Source of the DNA: a virus
DNA: 64,000 nt
IMG/VR virus record: IMGVR_UViG_3300036791_000703
Coordinates: 1 to 64,000 of that record
Direction: 5' to 3' (one strand)
The notes under the pieces are model-generated. The model was not told the DNA's origin and made no database searches. It saw only the letters and a list, made by a program, of their open reading frames with translations. The position numbers and the translations under genes are program-made. How positions within the stretch are numbered: position 1 is the first letter of the stretch; every line of letters begins with the position of its first letter. Below, in pieces: positions 25,043-33,482 of the stretch.

Positions 25043-25477
25043 ATGACCGCGATCCCTCCGATCTGGCGCGCGCTGCAGACCTATGTCGACACCATCGACG
25101 ACAACATGTTCGGCGAGCGCGTGCAGCTGATCCCATGGATGGGCGGCCAGCGCGTCACCGACACCGGCAGCCAGGACCCGACGCGCTCGGTGCTCAACAC
25201 CATCGGCATCTACGTGACGCCGGGTGCGCGAGCCGGCGGCGAAGGCGGCACAGTTGCCAGCGGTTTGGCCACCAACATCCAGACCTCGCGCGAATGGGTG
25301 TCGATCCAAGAGAACAATCTCGGCGATCCCAGCCTGTGGAAAATGTACGACCGCGTCTTCCTCCCCGACCAGCTGCCGAATCAGCAGTGGCACTCGATCC
25401 AGCAAATCGATCCGTCGGCCACCAAGCGCTACAACGTGCTGCTGATCCGCCTGCAGGACACCACGCCACTCACCTGA
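25043..25477 (+). CDS. head-tail adaptor candidate, 144 aa
   Basis: The protein is compact and beta-rich (GERVQLIPWMGGQRV, LNTIGIYVTPG, YNVLLIRLQDTTPL). The last motif, an IRLQD-like strand pair, resembles head-tail joining proteins that measure about 120-150 aa. It sits between head completion and tail completion genes, where a stopper/adaptor is expected. Confidence 0.55.
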   Translation: MTAIPPIWRALQTYVDTIDDNMFGERVQLIPWMGGQRVTDTGSQDPTRSVLNTIGIYVTPGARAGGEGGTVASGLATNIQTSREWVSIQENNLGDPSLWKMYDRVFLPDQLPNQQWHSIQQIDPSATKRYNVLLIRLQDTTPLT

Positions 25478-25487
25478 AAGGGCTGCC

Positions 25488-26456
25488 ATGTCATTGCTGC
25501 GGCCGATCCTGCGTGCCACTGCGGTCGCAGCGCTGCGCGACCGCACCTGGGCCGCCGGCCGTGTCTACGACAGCGATCTCACGCCGCTGGCGACAGCCGT
25601 CTACGGCGGTCCGCCATCGCCGTACATCGTGGTCTACAGCGATCTGGACGATCTCAATCCGGTCGACAACATCGCCAAGGTCTACGCCAGCGACAATCGC
25701 ACGCTCTCCATCGCGATCGAGATCGGCATCGCTTCGGCGATCCGCAGCCCGACCACCAACAACCTGATCATCCAGTTCGCGGCGACCGACTCAGGGATGG
25801 AATTGGCGTGCGATGTGGTGACCGCGCAGGCGATCGGCGCGCTGATCGGCGATCCGCAGTCGCAATGGGGCGAGCTGTTCAAGCGCATGGTCACCAAGGT
25901 GCGCCGCATCCCGTCGCGGCGCGGCGGCATGAGTCAGCAGGGCGTGCGCTTCGCGGCGCGGCGCGTGGTGCTGCAGGTCCAGCCGCTATGGGACTTCATC
26001 CCGGGGCAGCGTCCGCCGGACAAGCATCCGGTGTGGGACTTCATCGCGCTGGCGCGTGCCAACCCTGAAGACAACGTGATCGATATCGCCGGCATCGTCG
26101 AAGGGCTGATCAACATTCAATCGTCATCTAACTGGCGGATCGCGCAGGCGCAGCTCGGGCTTACCCAGGAGGGCATCGAAGCCCTTCAGGTGCCGGGTAC
26201 GCCGCTGCCTGATCCGTTCGTCGAGGATGACGAGATCGACCTGCCGGTGCCGGTTCTGGGCGAGGTCACGGTTGCCGACACCGAGCCCGGCGGCATGGAG
26301 ACCACCATCAGCTCGCTCGACTTCCCGACCGTGTCGGTTGGTTCTCCCGAGATCGATGTGCCGATATTGGGCGTGGTCAGCACGAGCGGGAAGATCACGG
26401 TGGCAGCCTCGCCGGTGCCCGCACCCAAGCCGCATATGCCGCCCAGCCGTTGGTAA
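25488..26456 (+). CDS. tail terminator/completion-like protein with VGSPEIDVP tail
   Basis: The 322-aa protein opens with LRPILRATAVAALRDRTWA, then an alpha-beta core (to ~220) like tail terminators (gpU/Gp11-type folds; AIEIGIASAIRSPTTN). A linker follows, then VSVGSPEIDVPILGVVSTSG (282-301), the same short motif that recurs in the fibre proteins of this window. Function as tail tip or completion protein is inferred from position. Confidence 0.5.
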   Translation: MSLLRPILRATAVAALRDRTWAAGRVYDSDLTPLATAVYGGPPSPYIVVYSDLDDLNPVDNIAKVYASDNRTLSIAIEIGIASAIRSPTTNNLIIQFAATDSGMELACDVVTAQAIGALIGDPQSQWGELFKRMVTKVRRIPSRRGGMSQQGVRFAARRVVLQVQPLWDFIPGQRPPDKHPVWDFIALARANPEDNVIDIAGIVEGLINIQSSSNWRIAQAQLGLTQEGIEALQVPGTPLPDPFVEDDEIDLPVPVLGEVTVADTEPGGMETTISSLDFPTVSVGSPEIDVPILGVVSTSGKITVAASPVPAPKPHMPPSRW

Positions 26457-26477
26457 CCCAGAACGTGGAGACAGGTC

Positions 26478-26693
26478 ATGGCCGAACTCGCGGTTTCTGT
26501 GCTGTGGTTTCTCGTCGGTGTCGTCATTTTCTGCGGCATCGTGTGGATTGCGCTCTATGTGCTCAAGATGTTCGTGCCGACGCTGCCGCCGCGGTTCGAG
26601 CAGGTGGTGTGGGTCTTGGTGCTGCTGTTGATCCTGATCTACCTGATATCGATCTTCGCAGGCGGTGGTGGGGCGATCCGTCTCCCGCGGTGA
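26478..26693 (+). CDS. two-span membrane protein, 71 aa (Thivi_2564-like)
   Basis: Two hydrophobic helices (VLWFLVGVVIFCGIVWIALYV and WVLVLLLILIYLISIF) are separated by a Pro-rich turn (PTLPPRFEQ) with a short Gly-rich end. The layout matches small membrane proteins seen in many phage late operons. It could be a holin, but holins cannot be told from sequence alone. Confidence 0.6.
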   Translation: MAELAVSVLWFLVGVVIFCGIVWIALYVLKMFVPTLPPRFEQVVWVLVLLLILIYLISIFAGGGGAIRLPR

Positions 26694-26699
26694 TGCGGG

Positions 26700-27320
26700 A
26701 TGCTCAACGTCTCGATCGACACCAATGAGCTGCTGAAATGGGCGCGTTACATGAACAACGTGCCCAAGCGCACCGGCGCCGCGATCTCGCGCGCGCTCAA
26801 CACTGTCGGCGAGAATGTCCTGCAGGCGCGGATCAACGGCATTGCCGAGGCCACCGGCTTCGAGCATGACGAGATCGCAGCTGCGATCGAGGTCAAGAAG
26901 GCGACCCCCAACGACCTGACGTGGTCGATGGACGCCTCGAAGCTCTCGATCGACAGTAAGTTCTCGCGGCCGTGGCAGACCCGCGGCGATCCCGACAGCG
27001 ACAACTTCGACGATCGCACGCTGGTCAAGGTGGTGACATCCGGCGACGAGTACGTGTGCGACAAGTGCAACAATGTCGCCGACCATTCGCCCTACACCAT
27101 GCAGGAAATACGGAACATGAATCCGTACGGCATGGACTTCGGGTCGGGGACCAACCTCGTGCATCCGAACTGCCGTTGCATCACCCAGGCGTGGCAAGCG
27201 ACGCGCATGCTGCCGGTGTCGTTCGACGGCAAGCAGGCGCCGGCCGAGCTGTTCACCATGCGCCAGCTCGGCGACGCGATTGCCGGCGAACTCAAGGTCG
27301 AGATGAAGGCGACCGACTGA
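26700..27320 (+). CDS. tail completion protein with C-terminal MuF-like Cys/His motif
   Basis: The 206-aa protein begins like minor tail Z / tail terminator proteins (VSIDTNELLKWARYMNNVPK, RALNTVGENVLQARI). The C-terminus has CDKC (Cys120, Cys123) and HPNCRC (His155-Cys160), the MuF-type metal motif also seen in the 11717 product. A tail protein carrying a MuF-like motif is unusual and may be a fusion or a shared fold for portal contact. The ATG sits at the end of the preceding gene. Confidence 0.6.
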   Translation: MLNVSIDTNELLKWARYMNNVPKRTGAAISRALNTVGENVLQARINGIAEATGFEHDEIAAAIEVKKATPNDLTWSMDASKLSIDSKFSRPWQTRGDPDSDNFDDRTLVKVVTSGDEYVCDKCNNVADHSPYTMQEIRNMNPYGMDFGSGTNLVHPNCRCITQAWQATRMLPVSFDGKQAPAELFTMRQLGDAIAGELKVEMKATD

Positions 27321-27339
27321 GCGAATATAGGAGAAGACC

Positions 27340-27969
27340 GTGGCCGTAGACCCAATGCAGAAGCTGCTCTTTCAGGTGGCCGAACATCGTCGCCAGACCG
27401 CGCACAGCGACCGCGTCGGTACCGTCACCGAGGTCCAGGGCAACAAGATGAAGGTGCAGATTGGCATCAAGAAGGACGGCACGCCCTGGCTCAGCCCATG
27501 GATACACACCACCGATCATCGCGGTGGCGAGCGTCAGAAGGAGGTCTACGCGGTCGGTCAGAACGTGCGGGTGAGTGCGACCGGCGCTGACTTCCGGCAG
27601 GCGACGATCTCGCCCTATGCCCCGAACAAGCAGCACGCGCAGCCGGATCACGCGGGCTCGGCCGGCGACGGCGCCCACACGTGGCAGAACGGCAATTCGA
27701 CGCTCACCAAGAACGACGGCTCGCACAACCTCATGCAGGGCGACGGCAGCGATCCCGATGTCAATGCCCGCACCTCGACTGACGGTGGCTTCACCGGCTT
27801 CGTTAAGGCCGGTGGCGCTCACAATCGGGTGCAGACCCACAAGGACGGCGTCTGCATCTCGTGGAAGGACGACGAGAACACCATTCACGTCGACAAGGAC
27901 GGGTGCTGGTGTTCGAAGCCGCTGCAGATCAAAAAGCCGGAATGGAAAGCCGACAACAAATCCAAATGA
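27340..27969 (+). CDS. baseplate assembly protein V (spike)
   Basis: The GTG start is preceded by AGGAGA. The N-terminal OB-fold segment (DRVGTVTEVQGNKMKVQIG) matches P2 gpV/gp45-type spikes. Strand repeats (TWQNGNSTLTKNDGSHNLMQ) and a Cys-ended tip (KDGCWCSKPL) follow. P2-like spikes trimerise and puncture the outer membrane, often with a metal at the tip, which the CxC end could hold. The rest of the baseplate genes follow. Confidence 0.7.
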   Translation: MAVDPMQKLLFQVAEHRRQTAHSDRVGTVTEVQGNKMKVQIGIKKDGTPWLSPWIHTTDHRGGERQKEVYAVGQNVRVSATGADFRQATISPYAPNKQHAQPDHAGSAGDGAHTWQNGNSTLTKNDGSHNLMQGDGSDPDVNARTSTDGGFTGFVKAGGAHNRVQTHKDGVCISWKDDENTIHVDKDGCWCSKPLQIKKPEWKADNKSK

Positions 27970-27984
27970 GCGAAGGAGATCGCG

Positions 27985-28209
27985 ATGCCCAAGTCGACCC
28001 GACATCACAACATGGCGCGCAAGGCAGCGATGAATGCGCCGGAGAAGAAGCCCTACCTGATCACCGATCCGTCGCACATCCCCGACCTGCGTGGTGAGTT
28101 TGCCGGCGCCAAGGTCAAGCGCCAGGGCGCTCAGCAGATCGTGTATCTCACGCCGGCACAGGCGAAGTTCTACAGCGATCAGGGCGCGCTGAGGCCGCTC
28201 GCGTCATGA
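27985..28209 (+). CDS. hypothetical baseplate-region protein, 74 aa
   Basis: AAGGAG precedes the ATG. A basic N-terminus (KSTRHHNMARKAAMN) is followed by strands (GAKVKRQGAQQIVYLTPAQA) and a short helix. Its stop overlaps the next ATG. It may be a baseplate adaptor, inferred from position only. Confidence 0.5.
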   Translation: MPKSTRHHNMARKAAMNAPEKKPYLITDPSHIPDLRGEFAGAKVKRQGAQQIVYLTPAQAKFYSDQGALRPLAS

Positions 28210-28802
28210 CCAACGGCGTCAATGCCATCGGCGTAACCTCCGACACCAAGGCGGCGAGCGGGGTCGACTATCCGGTCGTCGACAATGACTTCTATCGCTC
28301 GGTGAATGCGATCTGGCCAGACCTGCTCAATCAGTCGGCGCAGATATCGCCGCCGCGCAACGGCATGAACCGCTTCACCGGCAAGCTGATGCAGGGCTGG
28401 CCGCACGTCGAGCAGTCGATGGAGTTGATCTTCGCGACGCCGTATCACGAACGGGTGCTGCGCCGTTGGGTCGGGAGCTTCGTGCCGATGCTGCTCGGCG
28501 AGAACTTTGTCGATCGCGTCATCATGCGGTTCTATTGGGCGATCGTCACCGGCATCGATCTGTGGGAGCCGAACTACCGCATCCGCCAAGTCTACTTCAT
28601 GGGCGACGCGCTGCTCGGCTGGTCGCCGCTGCCGACCACGTCGGCGGCGCAGATGATCCGGCTCGGGCAGGCGATCTTCAGGAACGAGGGTGTCTATCGC
28701 CCGCGCGGTCATCTCGGTGACTTCAGCCCGGCCGAGTCCAAGAACTCCGCGATCACCGGCAAGGGCGACGGGATGTGGGATGTAGTTTCGACGCCTGGAT
28801 AA
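28206..28802 (+). CDS. baseplate protein W (gp25-like)
   Basis: The 198-aa protein contains GKLMQGWPHVEQSMELIFAT then PYHERVLRRWVGSFVPMLLG, the helix-strand pattern of P2 gpW / T4 gp25, which clamps the sheath to the baseplate (LxTxPGERVMRPxFG in others). It is longer than gp25 because of N- and C-terminal extensions. Order V-W-J agrees. Confidence 0.7.
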   Translation: MTNGVNAIGVTSDTKAASGVDYPVVDNDFYRSVNAIWPDLLNQSAQISPPRNGMNRFTGKLMQGWPHVEQSMELIFATPYHERVLRRWVGSFVPMLLGENFVDRVIMRFYWAIVTGIDLWEPNYRIRQVYFMGDALLGWSPLPTTSAAQMIRLGQAIFRNEGVYRPRGHLGDFSPAESKNSAITGKGDGMWDVVSTPG

Positions 28803-28817
28803 TGCCGACGCGGGGAG

Positions 28818-29852
28818 ATGTCAGTGGCGACAAATCTAGTTTCAACGACACCGACACGCTTTCCGGTCATCCGTCCCGAGCTATTGCCCCCAATGGCGGT
28901 GCTGGAGAACATCTCGACCGAGTCGATCATCGCCAATCGCATGCAGCAGCTCGTCACGTTCTGGGCACAGAATGATCCGCCCAATTCGGCGCAGTATGAT
29001 GTTGGTGGTTTAGAGTTCGATCCAATTAGAATTAACCAAGAATTAAACGCATACTTCGAGCTGATGCTGCGCGACCGCGTCAATCAGGCGTGTCGCGCGA
29101 TGACGCTGGCGTTCGCTGTCGGCAGCGACCTCGACGCGATCGGATCGCGATATCCATACGGCGTTCCGCGATTGATCTTCCCTGACGGCTCGACCGAGAC
29201 CGACGACGCCTATCGCCAGCGGTTGTGGCTGTCGCCGTCGATCTTCTCGCTGTCGGGCACCGGCCAGGGCACCTTCGAGAGCTACGTGTTCTGGGCGCTC
29301 TCGGCGCCGATGCCGCCCGGCGAGGACTCGATCAAGCACGCCTCGGCGCTCACCAAGCCCGGCACCGGCTACGTCTACATCCCGATCATCAGCTCGACCT
29401 GCTCGAACCCGAACATGCTGTGGTCGTCGTCGCCGGACGGCACGCTGTGGACGCTGGTCACCGGCACCAAGCCGTTGCCGGATGCCGCCCAGATCAACGC
29501 GGTCCAGCAGTTCATCACCGCGCCCAACACCGCACGCAAGGGATTGACCGACGTGGTGGTGACGATGGTGCCGAAGATCATCAACGTCGAAATCAGTTGC
29601 GACGTGTGGCTGTTTCCTGGCGTCGACATGCTCGGGATGATGGGCGTGTTGGCAAAATCGGTCGGCGATCTCGTCACGGCGCTGCGCTGGCTCGGCGCTG
29701 ATCTCACGCTGCTCGCGCTCGATGGCGCGCTGGCCCAGGCCGGCGTCTACGACCGCATCACCTATGCGCCGACCGCCGATGTCGTCGTCGGCACCGACGG
29801 CGTGGTCAACATCACCGGAGTGAGGCTGCGCTACCGCGGGACCGGAGAGTGA
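28818..29852 (+). CDS. baseplate protein J
   Basis: This 344-aa protein belongs to the baseplate_J family: ATxxxLDxIG-type sequence (AFAVGSDLDAIGSRYPYGVP), ETDDAYRQRLW and a C-terminal INVEISCDVWLFPG-strand region. It forms the baseplate wedge with W and I. Start ATG 28818 or GTG 28824, which is better spaced from GGGGAG. Follows W directly as in P2 and Mu. Confidence 0.75.
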   Translation: MSVATNLVSTTPTRFPVIRPELLPPMAVLENISTESIIANRMQQLVTFWAQNDPPNSAQYDVGGLEFDPIRINQELNAYFELMLRDRVNQACRAMTLAFAVGSDLDAIGSRYPYGVPRLIFPDGSTETDDAYRQRLWLSPSIFSLSGTGQGTFESYVFWALSAPMPPGEDSIKHASALTKPGTGYVYIPIISSTCSNPNMLWSSSPDGTLWTLVTGTKPLPDAAQINAVQQFITAPNTARKGLTDVVVTMVPKIINVEISCDVWLFPGVDMLGMMGVLAKSVGDLVTALRWLGADLTLLALDGALAQAGVYDRITYAPTADVVVGTDGVVNITGVRLRYRGTGE

Positions 29853-29855
29853 ACG

Positions 29856-32800
29856 ATGGGTAGGGCACAACTTCTCGATAACTGCCAGTTCTTCGCGCAG
29901 AACACCGGCACCGGTGACTTTTCGATCGGCGCTATTTTCCCTGGCGCACAGTCGCCTGCCGCGGCGCGTGCCGTCGACACCCGGCCCTATCACTACTCGG
30001 CGATGGCGGGTGATCAATCGCAGTGGGAGTACGGCATCGGCCGCTACCATGTCGCCACCACGACGCTGGAACGCTTTCAGATCGTGGCGTCGACATCAGG
30101 TGGTAACGCCAAGGTCAACTTCACCCTGCCGCCGGTGGTGGCGATCTCGCCGCTGTCGTCGGACTTCCCGCAGGGCGTCAACGCCGAGTATTTCGGCTTC
30201 GTCGGCGATTGCATCGTGCAGGAGGGGCCGGACTTCTTTTCCTCGGTCATCCTCAACAAGGGGACCAACAACGCGCCAGCGTGGGCGAGCTTCAACGCTT
30301 TCGCCCAGATCGAGAGCAAAGCCAACCGCGGCGTGCTGCTGCACTTCGATCCTGGCGGCTGCTACGGCTACGACTACTCGCTGTGCTGGCAGGCGCTGTT
30401 CGGCATCCAGAAGCTTCACATCAATGGCCACGGCGCCAAATTCCAGAACATCTACGATCAGTCCGTTCAGGGCGCCAACTTCGATTTCGAGCAGGCGTGG
30501 CCGACCGCCTCGACCAGTTTCAGCTCATGGCCCGGCGGGGTTTTCCATTCGATCAAGATCAACACCACGATTCCGGGCAGCAATACGTTCTCGCTGGTCA
30601 ACCCGTCCGACATGCAGTATTTCGCGCCGCCCAACATTTCCGCCAATCAGCAGGTCGGGCAGCGCTGCGCGATGGGCTCGATGGACATCATGTTCTTCGG
30701 CTATCCGCCAAACCCATATCAATTCGAATACCCGCGGCTCGTCGGTTTCGGTCTGGTCTGTACCATCGCCGCTGGCGTGGTGACCTGTGCCAATCACAGC
30801 CTGCAGATCAACTCAGCGCTCACCTTCTCGACCAACGGCACGCTGCCGTCGAACTTGGTGCCGGGCACGACCTATTACGTGGTGGCCGGAAGCTTCACCA
30901 CCGGATCATTCATGTTGTCGGCTACGGTGGGCGGCGCGCCGATCACCGATGCCACTCCCGGCTCCGGCACCCATGCAATCACCAACATCATCACCATGGA
31001 GCAGCCGATCCGGTATCAGCATCGGGCCGACTTCCCCGACTACAATTTCGGTGCGCCGTACAATGCCGGTGCTGCGCGGGTGTGGCCGTTCCCGAATGAT
31101 CAATCGTGCATGTGGGACCTTGAGCACGTCTATCAGGACATCAAGGTCTTCCTCAATCCGAACCATCGCGAGCCGCACCACTACGTGACGTTCTGCGGCC
31201 GCAAGATCGTCACCATCGACTTCGACGGCCCCGGTCCTTCGGAAAGCGTGTGCGAGCTGGTGCACCACATCCGGGCGCGGTTTCGTGGTGCCGGCGAGAC
31301 CGACAAGATGGTCAGCGAGATCATCTACGAAGACACCATCGACAGTCCGGGGTTCGTGTTTCAGTCGCCGATCGATCGCGTCTCGGTGCGCGGCGGCAAG
31401 CTGCGCGGCGGTATCAGCGGCATGTGCAAGCAGCTGCTGGTCACCAACGCCGACGTGGTCGGCATCAATGCCGGCGGCACCTACGGCATGGCGCTGTCGC
31501 ACGTCTACGACAATTGCCGCATCTATCAGCCTGCCCACCCGCTGTTCGTTCCCGGTCCGGTCGACGGCAGCAGCGCCATGCGGGTCAACACCAAGTTCGT
31601 GACCTACGTGCGCGGCGTGATCGCCATCAACAAGGTGCAGCTCGGTTACGGGTTGTCTCATTTCAACGCGGTCGTCGGTCAGACCGTCAACGTCGCCTTC
31701 AACAACAACTTCAATTCGATGACGTTCTCCGGCGATTGGGGCAACGGCGTCGTCGTCGGCATGACCGAGGATGCCACCTACATCTACTACACCACGACGC
31801 TGAAGTTCTCGACGTTGCCGCAGTGGGCGTACGGCATCCCGATCGGGTGCACCATCAGCTTGGCTTCGCCGGCCGTGGTCTCGTCGAGCAACCATTATCT
31901 CAGCATCGACGATCCGGTGATTCTGTTGAGCGCGGGCGTGCTGCCGTCGCCGCTGGTCGCGGGTCGGCAATACTACGTGGCGACCGCTGGCTACTTCTCC
32001 GCCGGCTTCCAGCTCGCGGTGCTGCCGACCGGCGCCAGCATGGTCGTCACCATTCCCGTGGGTTCGCCTGCCACGATCGGCTTTCCCGCGCACGGCCTGC
32101 AGCCCAACGATCCGATCTACTTCACCTCGACGGGAACGCTGCCAGCGCCGTTGGTCGCCAACACGACCTACTATGTCATCGCCGACAACCTCGCGACCGA
32201 TACGTTCGAGGTTTCGGCAACGCCCGGTGGCGCGCCGATCGCCACCACCTCGGCCGGGACCGGCACGTATTACATCAACTCCCGATCGATCAACACCACC
32301 GACGCCGGATCGCTGCCGCCGGCCGCGACCTGTCAGTCGATCACCCAGGCGTCGCCAGCGGTGGTCAATTGCACGGCGCACGGCTTGGCGATCGGCGCGC
32401 CGTTCAAGTTCAGCACCACCGGTGGGTTGCCCGCGCCAATCTCGAACGTCACCCAGTATTACGTGCTCGCCGCAGGCTACACGTCCGGCTCATTCCAATT
32501 CTCCCGGGTGCCCGGCGGTCCTGCGGTCAACACCACGACGGCGGGCAGCGGCACCCACACCGTGACCGGCATCCATGCGCAGTATTCGCCGGCTTCGACG
32601 GTCTACTTCTCGCGCGCCAACGAGCTGCGGCTCAAGAACTGCTACGGCAGCGACATCGCCCGCCAGCTCAGCGCGGCCGACGCGGCAGGGCAGCGCTATT
32701 TTGAATTTCGCAAGCTGGATTTCGGCGGCACGTCAGTCGGTGCGGTTCAGTTTCCCAGCGTTGGCGGCATCCTGCGCAAGGTCGAGCTGAACGCCATCAA

Positions 32801-33482
32801 CAACGGCTCGTACGGCGCGGCGCAGATTTACGTGCAGTTTCAGACCTTCGATCCTACCAACAATTTCCAGTGCGACGCGATTGGCGGTTACTCCATGAGC
32901 GTCTACTTCAATGTCGGCGTCGGCATGGGCAAGCGCTCGGTGTCGGAAGGTTCGTGGAGTGGCCAGCTCGGCAGCGACAACGTCCTTCTCAACGGCGTGA
33001 CGACCGGCGCCGCCGGACTTCCGGTGGGGCGGCTGGTCTCCGGCATCGCCGCTTGCGCCTTCACCTATTTCCCCAACAAGACCGCCTGCGCGATCAGCAT
33101 CGCCACGCCTGCCGTGGTCTCCATCGCGAACCACGGTTTCGTGGTCGACGAACCGATCTTCTTCACCGGCACCGCCACGCTGCCGGCGCCGATCGTCGCC
33201 AATCAGGTCTACTACGTGATCAGCGCCGGATTGACGACCGGGGCATTCCAGTTCTCCGCCACCAAGGGCGGCGCCGCGGTTGCCACCACGGCCGCGGGCA
33301 GCGGCACCTACTACGTCGGCGGCTACGGCGTTCCGGCGTCCGGCCTGCCGTCGCCGTATCGCGCGCCGATGTTCGAGATCACGATCATCACCGACTGCGG
33401 CATCTGGCGTAAGACCATGATCGCCAACTTCGATAACGTCGGCACCAACATCGTCTTCAACACTCAGGGTCTGCTGCCTTGA
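29856..33482 (+). CDS. large tail fibre/spike with repeated YYV modules
   Basis: The 1208-aa protein has an N-terminal particle-binding-like domain (RAQLLDNCQFFAQNTGTG, residues 1-100), a beta-helix region (~130-650) with GGxxG turns, and five related modules of the form LPxPLVxxTxYYVxxxxxTxxF, at about 300-376, 663-729, 729-806, 824-902 and 1076-1155. Each has an [AV]xVV...HGL strand first and GSGT at its end. The modules may display glycan- or receptor-binding loops. Homology to known spikes is by layout only. Confidence 0.7.
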   Translation: MGRAQLLDNCQFFAQNTGTGDFSIGAIFPGAQSPAAARAVDTRPYHYSAMAGDQSQWEYGIGRYHVATTTLERFQIVASTSGGNAKVNFTLPPVVAISPLSSDFPQGVNAEYFGFVGDCIVQEGPDFFSSVILNKGTNNAPAWASFNAFAQIESKANRGVLLHFDPGGCYGYDYSLCWQALFGIQKLHINGHGAKFQNIYDQSVQGANFDFEQAWPTASTSFSSWPGGVFHSIKINTTIPGSNTFSLVNPSDMQYFAPPNISANQQVGQRCAMGSMDIMFFGYPPNPYQFEYPRLVGFGLVCTIAAGVVTCANHSLQINSALTFSTNGTLPSNLVPGTTYYVVAGSFTTGSFMLSATVGGAPITDATPGSGTHAITNIITMEQPIRYQHRADFPDYNFGAPYNAGAARVWPFPNDQSCMWDLEHVYQDIKVFLNPNHREPHHYVTFCGRKIVTIDFDGPGPSESVCELVHHIRARFRGAGETDKMVSEIIYEDTIDSPGFVFQSPIDRVSVRGGKLRGGISGMCKQLLVTNADVVGINAGGTYGMALSHVYDNCRIYQPAHPLFVPGPVDGSSAMRVNTKFVTYVRGVIAINKVQLGYGLSHFNAVVGQTVNVAFNNNFNSMTFSGDWGNGVVVGMTEDATYIYYTTTLKFSTLPQWAYGIPIGCTISLASPAVVSSSNHYLSIDDPVILLSAGVLPSPLVAGRQYYVATAGYFSAGFQLAVLPTGASMVVTIPVGSPATIGFPAHGLQPNDPIYFTSTGTLPAPLVANTTYYVIADNLATDTFEVSATPGGAPIATTSAGTGTYYINSRSINTTDAGSLPPAATCQSITQASPAVVNCTAHGLAIGAPFKFSTTGGLPAPISNVTQYYVLAAGYTSGSFQFSRVPGGPAVNTTTAGSGTHTVTGIHAQYSPASTVYFSRANELRLKNCYGSDIARQLSAADAAGQRYFEFRKLDFGGTSVGAVQFPSVGGILRKVELNAINNGSYGAAQIYVQFQTFDPTNNFQCDAIGGYSMSVYFNVGVGMGKRSVSEGSWSGQLGSDNVLLNGVTTGAAGLPVGRLVSGIAACAFTYFPNKTACAISIATPAVVSIANHGFVVDEPIFFTGTATLPAPIVANQVYYVISAGLTTGAFQFSATKGGAAVATTAAGSGTYYVGGYGVPASGLPSPYRAPMFEITIITDCGIWRKTMIANFDNVGTNIVFNTQGLLP

